Positions 9,147-11,926 of a stretch of 11,926 nucleotides of DNA are shown here, piece by piece. Both the position numbers and the translations under genes were made by a program. Origin of the DNA: an uncultured Bacteroidia bacterium. GTDB taxonomy: Bacteria; Bacteroidota; Bacteroidia; Bacteroidales; UBA932. The stretch spans positions 1-11,926 of the forward strand of contig CADBPH010000057.1 of assembly GCA_902796455.1 (NCBI GenBank). The letters are read 5' to 3'. The notes below the pieces were generated by a model that had not been told where the DNA came from, ran no database searches, and worked only from the letters and a program-made list of their open reading frames with translations. Numbering within the stretch: the first letter of the stretch is position 1; each line of letters begins with the position of its first letter.

Positions 9147-9614
9147 TCAGATGATCGTATTGATGATTTTGTCAGCTTGTTCTTTCCGATATTTTTCCAG
9201 TTTTTCCCGCAGGCTGTCATCTTGCAGTGCCAGGATTTCCACAGCCAGGATGGCGGCATTCTTGGCCCCTCCGATGGCGACCGTCGCAACGGGAATGCCT
9301 GTCGGCATCTGGACCATCGACAGCAGGGAATCGAGCCCGCCCAGGGACTTGGTCTGCATCGGGACCGCAATGACCGGAAGCGTCGTAAGCGCGGCGGCAA
9401 CCCCGGCCAGATGGGCCGCACCGCCGGCGCCGGCGATAATGACGCCGATTCCGCGTTCCCGGGCCGACCGGCCATATTCCGTCATGAGGTCGGGGGTACG
9501 GTGGGCACTGATGACCCGTTTCTCGAATTCCACCCCGAATGCCGAAAGCATCTGCTCAGCGCCCGACATGACCTCATAGTCGCTGACAGATCCCATAATG
9601 ATTCCTACTTTCAT
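9147..9614 (-). CDS. purE: 5-(carboxyamino)imidazole ribonucleotide mutase, catalytic subunit
   Basis: PurE moves the carboxylate of N5-CAIR to make CAIR. The 155-residue protein has family length and motifs: GSVSDYEVM (8-16), SAHRTP (36-41), GAGGAAHLAG (62-71) and DSLLSMVQMPTGIPVATVAI (95-114). I chose ATG 9614, which gives MKVGIIMGS as expected. An in-frame TTG at 9656 would add 14 residues, but the -7 promoter box lies inside that stretch, so the mRNA should begin downstream of it. It is the first gene of the operon. No purK is in the window; whether this protein needs PurK or acts directly on AIR and CO2 cannot be settled here, though the motifs look class I. Confidence 0.95.
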   Translation of the reverse strand: MKVGIIMGSVSDYEVMSGAEQMLSAFGVEFEKRVISAHRTPDLMTEYGRSARERGIGVIIAGAGGAAHLAGVAAALTTLPVIAVPMQTKSLGGLDSLLSMVQMPTGIPVATVAIGGAKNAAILAVEILALQDDSLREKLEKYRKEQADKIINTII

Positions 9615-9643
9615 AAAAAGGGTATTAAGTTCGTATGCGTGCA

Positions 9644-9651
9644 CAAAGATA
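9644..9651 (-). promoter_or_regulatory. -7 promoter box for the purine operon
   Basis: The minus strand reads TATCTTTG, an exact TAnnTTTG box, about 30 bases before the purE ATG at 9614. Transcription would begin near 9638-9641 and give a leader of about 25 bases, too short for a riboswitch. I find no TTG at the usual 19-21 base spacing; the nearest upstream TTTG is 29 bases away. The -33 element is therefore weak, or an activator may help. Confidence 0.55.
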
Positions 9652-9728
9652 CCCAAAAACTACGGTCAGTCCTATTATTTCAAAAAAATTATCCCACGTT
9701 TTTTCAACAATGGCTCTTGCGGGGGCGC

Positions 9729-9759
9729 TTGCCCTTTTCCGTATTTTGCTGTATCTTTC
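9729..9759 (+). promoter_or_regulatory. Candidate promoter for the esterase gene
   Basis: TTG (9729-9731), a 20-base spacer and TATCTTTC (9752-9759) approximate the Bacteroides promoter, with one mismatch in the last base of the -7 box. The start of transcription would be within about 3-6 bases of the ATG at 9769, so the mRNA would be nearly leaderless. It is divergent from the purE promoter in a 154-base intergenic region. Confidence 0.35.
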
Positions 9760-9768
9760 GCTCTTGTT

Positions 9769-10584
9769 ATGAAAAAATGGCTCATTCTCCTGCTTCCGGC
9801 TGCATTATGCTGCATCCTCCAGGGTTGCTCCGTCTCCCGGAAAACGCATCCCGGGCAGCGTTCCGACTATGATGTCTACCTGCTGATCGGCCAGTCCAAC
9901 ATGGCCGGGCGCGGCACCCTCCTCCCGTCGGATTACAACGAAAAAATGGATGGCATTTTCCTGCTGGACACGGCCGGGACCCCAGTCCCTGCAACCCACC
10001 CGTTCAACCAGTATTCTTCCATCCGCAAAACGCTGAAAATCCAGCAGATGAACCCCGGCTACTCCTTCTCCAAACGAATGCATGCACTGCATCCGGACAG
10101 GCCGGTGCTGATTGTCTGCAATCCCCGCGGCGGGACGAGTATCCTCGAATGGATGCCCGGGACGAAATACTACCAGGAGGCCGTCCGGCGCACCCGCCAG
10201 GCGCTCCGATACGGTCAGCTGAAAGGCATTGTCTGGCACCAGGGCTGTTCCGACGCCACCCAGCGCACCTATGTATACATGGATCATCTGGAAGAAATGG
10301 TTGCCGCGCTCCGGAAAGACCTGGATGCCGGAGGCGTTCCGTTCATCGCCGGAGAAATCCCCCAGTGGCTTCCCTACTCGCCGGCATTCAACCGGCAGAT
10401 CCGGACCATTGAGAAGCGGATCCCGCTCAGCGCCTGGGTTTCCAGCGCAGGATGCCCGCCCGTTGCCGGTCCGGACGACCCGCATTTCAGCCGCGAAGGC
10501 CAGATTATCCTGGGCGAACGCTACGCCCACAAGCAGGACAGCCTTTCGCGTGTCGCTCCGTCCGGCCGGAAAAGGAAAAAATGA
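9769..10584 (+). CDS. Lipoprotein SGNH esterase, SASA/DUF303 (CE6-like) family
   Basis: This 271-residue protein has a lipoprotein signal (MKKWLILLLPAALCCILQGC, lipid on Cys20). The residues after the Cys (SVSRK) lack the acidic export signal, so it probably faces the periplasm. The mature part matches the SASA family of sialate and xylan acetyl esterases: the nucleophile Ser43 in GQSNMAGRG (41-49), NPRGGTSILEW (108-118), WHQGCSD (146-152), and the Asp226/Asp227-His229 site in DDPHF. The family usually has Glu where Cys150 stands in the HQGE motif. ATG 9769 was chosen because it starts the signal peptide; the frame is open further upstream only across the intergenic region. It probably removes acetyl groups from glycans, but the substrate cannot be read from the sequence and no polysaccharide locus surrounds it. 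cysS follows after 38 bases. Confidence 0.82.
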   Translation: MKKWLILLLPAALCCILQGCSVSRKTHPGQRSDYDVYLLIGQSNMAGRGTLLPSDYNEKMDGIFLLDTAGTPVPATHPFNQYSSIRKTLKIQQMNPGYSFSKRMHALHPDRPVLIVCNPRGGTSILEWMPGTKYYQEAVRRTRQALRYGQLKGIVWHQGCSDATQRTYVYMDHLEEMVAALRKDLDAGGVPFIAGEIPQWLPYSPAFNRQIRTIEKRIPLSAWVSSAGCPPVAGPDDPHFSREGQIILGERYAHKQDSLSRVAPSGRKRKK

Positions 10585-10622
10585 ATTAAAATGCGTATCT
10601 TCGCAGGACTAAATACACCATC

Positions 10623-11926
10623 ATGAGAGACCTGTACCTTTCCAATACCCTTTCCCACAAGAAAGAATTGTTCGTTCCCATCCACGAGGGCCATGTCGGC
10701 ATGTACGTTTGCGGCCCGACGGTCTACGGCGACGCCCACCTGGGCCATGCCCGCCCGGGCGTGACCTACGACGTTTTGTTCCGCCTGCTGCGGCACCTGG
10801 GCTATCAGGTCCGTTACGTCCGCAACATCACGGATGTAGGGCATCTGGAGCACGATGCGGATGAAGGAGAGGACAAGATTGCGAAAAAAGCCAGGCTGGA
10901 GGAGCTGGAGCCGATGGAGGTCGTCCAGACCTATACGTTCCGCTACCATGAGGCGATGCGGATGCTGAATGTCGCGCCGCCCTCGATCGAGCCGCATGCG
11001 TCGGGACACATCATCGAACAGATCGAGACCATCAAGAAAATCCTCGAGGCGGGTTATGCCTACGAGAGCAACGGCTCCGTGTATTTTGACGTGGAGAAAT
11101 ACAACCGTGACCACCGCTACGGCATCCTGTCCGGGCGCACCCTGGACGATACGTTGGAAGGAACCCGTTCCCTGGACGGGCAAAGTGACAAGAAAGCGCC
11201 TTTTGACTTCGCTCTGTGGAAAAAGGCGGAGCCGCAGCACATCATGAAATGGCCCTCCCCGTGGAGCGAGGGGTTCCCGGGCTGGCACCTGGAGTGCTCG
11301 GTCATGGGCGCAAAATACCTGGGCCAGGAGTTTGACATCCATGGCGGCGGCATGGACCTGATGTTCCCCCACCATGAATGCGAGATTGCCCAGAATGTTG
11401 CGTCACGGCACACGCAGGGCGTTCATTACTGGGTCCACAACAACATGATTACCATCGGCGGACAGAAGATGGGGAAATCGCTCGGCAATTTCATCACCCT
11501 GCCGGAGCTCTTTGCCGGGAAACACCCCAAACTCGAGCAGGCGTATTCCCCGATGACCATCCGGTTCTTCATCCTGCAGGCCCATTACCGGAGCACCCTG
11601 GATTTCTCGAATGAGGCGCTCCAGGCAGCTGAGAAGGGGCTCAAGCGGATCATGCTCGCGTACAAGGACCTCCAGGCCCTTGCGCAGGCTGCCGGCGTGG
11701 AGTCCACGGTGAAAGGGACCGAAGGAAGTCCCGTCAACGCCATGAAATACGGGGAATTCCTGGACGATATCGCGCCCGCTGCCCCATCGGCGGATTCGGC
11801 GGAAATCAATACGCTCGTCGAAAATGTTTATACGGCCCTGTGCGACGACTTGGGCACACCGGTAGCCATCGCCCATTTGTTCGACGCTGTCCGACTCATC
11901 AATACCGCCAAGGAAGGCCACCTGAA
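10623..11926 (+). CDS. cysS: Cysteinyl-tRNA synthetase, 3' end outside window
   Basis: CysS charges tRNA-Cys with cysteine in the cytoplasm. I translated 434 residues from ATG 10623; the frame is open to the window edge. The class I signatures are present: the HIGH motif reads HLGH (39-42) and the KMSKS motif reads KMGKS (282-286), a variant I recall as usual in Bacteroidetes. The zinc ligands are Cys30, Cys225, His250 and Glu254, in the same pattern as E. coli Cys28, Cys209, His234 and Glu238. The window ends in the anticodon-binding DALR region, so roughly the last 50-60 residues are missing. The protein is strongly Bacteroidetes-like, for example [16 protein letters not shown]. It may be co-transcribed with the esterase, as no terminator lies between them. 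Confidence 0.96.
   Translation, partial: MRDLYLSNTLSHKKELFVPIHEGHVGMYVCGPTVYGDAHLGHARPGVTYDVLFRLLRHLGYQVRYVRNITDVGHLEHDADEGEDKIAKKARLEELEPMEVVQTYTFRYHEAMRMLNVAPPSIEPHASGHIIEQIETIKKILEAGYAYESNGSVYFDVEKYNRDHRYGILSGRTLDDTLEGTRSLDGQSDKKAPFDFALWKKAEPQHIMKWPSPWSEGFPGWHLECSVMGAKYLGQEFDIHGGGMDLMFPHHECEIAQNVASRHTQGVHYWVHNNMITIGGQKMGKSLGNFITLPELFAGKHPKLEQAYSPMTIRFFILQAHYRSTLDFSNEALQAAEKGLKRIMLAYKDLQALAQAAGVESTVKGTEGSPVNAMKYGEFLDDIAPAAPSADSAEINTLVENVYTALCDDLGTPVAIAHLFDAVRLINTAKEGHL

Noticed and set aside
9615..9656. TTG start at 9656 adding 14 residues to PurE
   Set aside because: The -7 box TATCTTTG is inside this segment, and the family N terminus matches ATG 9614.
9723..9738. GGGC-GCTT-GCCC hairpin followed by TTTT on the plus strand
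   Set aside because: The stem is only 4 base pairs with a short T run, and it lies in the promoter region where no plus-strand gene ends.
9598..9768. Upstream in-frame extension of the esterase to a start at 9598
   Set aside because: It would run across the purE start and both promoters and would bury the lipoprotein signal peptide inside the protein.
10596..10603. TATCTTCG as a -7 box for cysS
   Set aside because: It has one mismatch and no TTG at the expected distance upstream. It may be chance, and the esterase transcript could supply cysS.
11466..11480. KMGKS in place of KMSKS in CysS
   Set aside because: I recall this as the normal form in Bacteroidetes CysS; both lysines are kept, so it is not evidence of lost function.

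Overview
The window looks like a high-GC member of the Bacteroidetes, probably Bacteroidales. Three observations support this: promoter sequences of the TTTG-N19-TAnnTTTG type, a coiled-coil lipoprotein of the DUF4988 kind, and a cysteinyl-tRNA synthetase whose sequence reads as typical of that phylum. The content is mostly core metabolism. I see no mobile element, CRISPR array, RNA gene or defence system, and there is no gene-free stretch longer than 300 bases.

Layout. (1) Positions 1-380, minus strand: 5' part of a surface-type lipoprotein gene with its own promoter. (2) Positions 489-9614, minus strand: a tight six-gene operon transcribed purE-purL-purM-purH-purD-folD, with gaps of 3 to 23 bases, a Bacteroidetes -7 box before purE and an intrinsic terminator after folD. 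(3) Positions 9769-10584, plus strand: a lipoprotein SGNH esterase of the SASA (DUF303) family, divergent from the operon. (4) Positions 10623-11926, plus strand: cysS, cut by the window edge.

The operon encodes five enzymes of de novo purine synthesis: PurD (step 2), PurL (step 4), PurM (step 5), PurE (carboxylation or mutase step) and the bifunctional PurH (last two steps). It also encodes FolD, which makes the 10-formyl-tetrahydrofolate that PurH consumes. PurF, PurN/PurT, PurK, PurC and PurB are not in the window.

The most interesting point is that the operon proteins resemble Firmicutes forms, not the divergent PurM, PurL, PurH and FolD forms I associate with Bacteroides, while the adjacent cysS looks native. 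This suggests replacement of a block of the purine pathway by horizontal transfer, followed by adoption of host promoter signals. Other points worth a look are the nested promoter and terminator at 418-485, a 25-residue N-terminal extension on PurD, and a Glu-to-Cys change in a conserved esterase motif.
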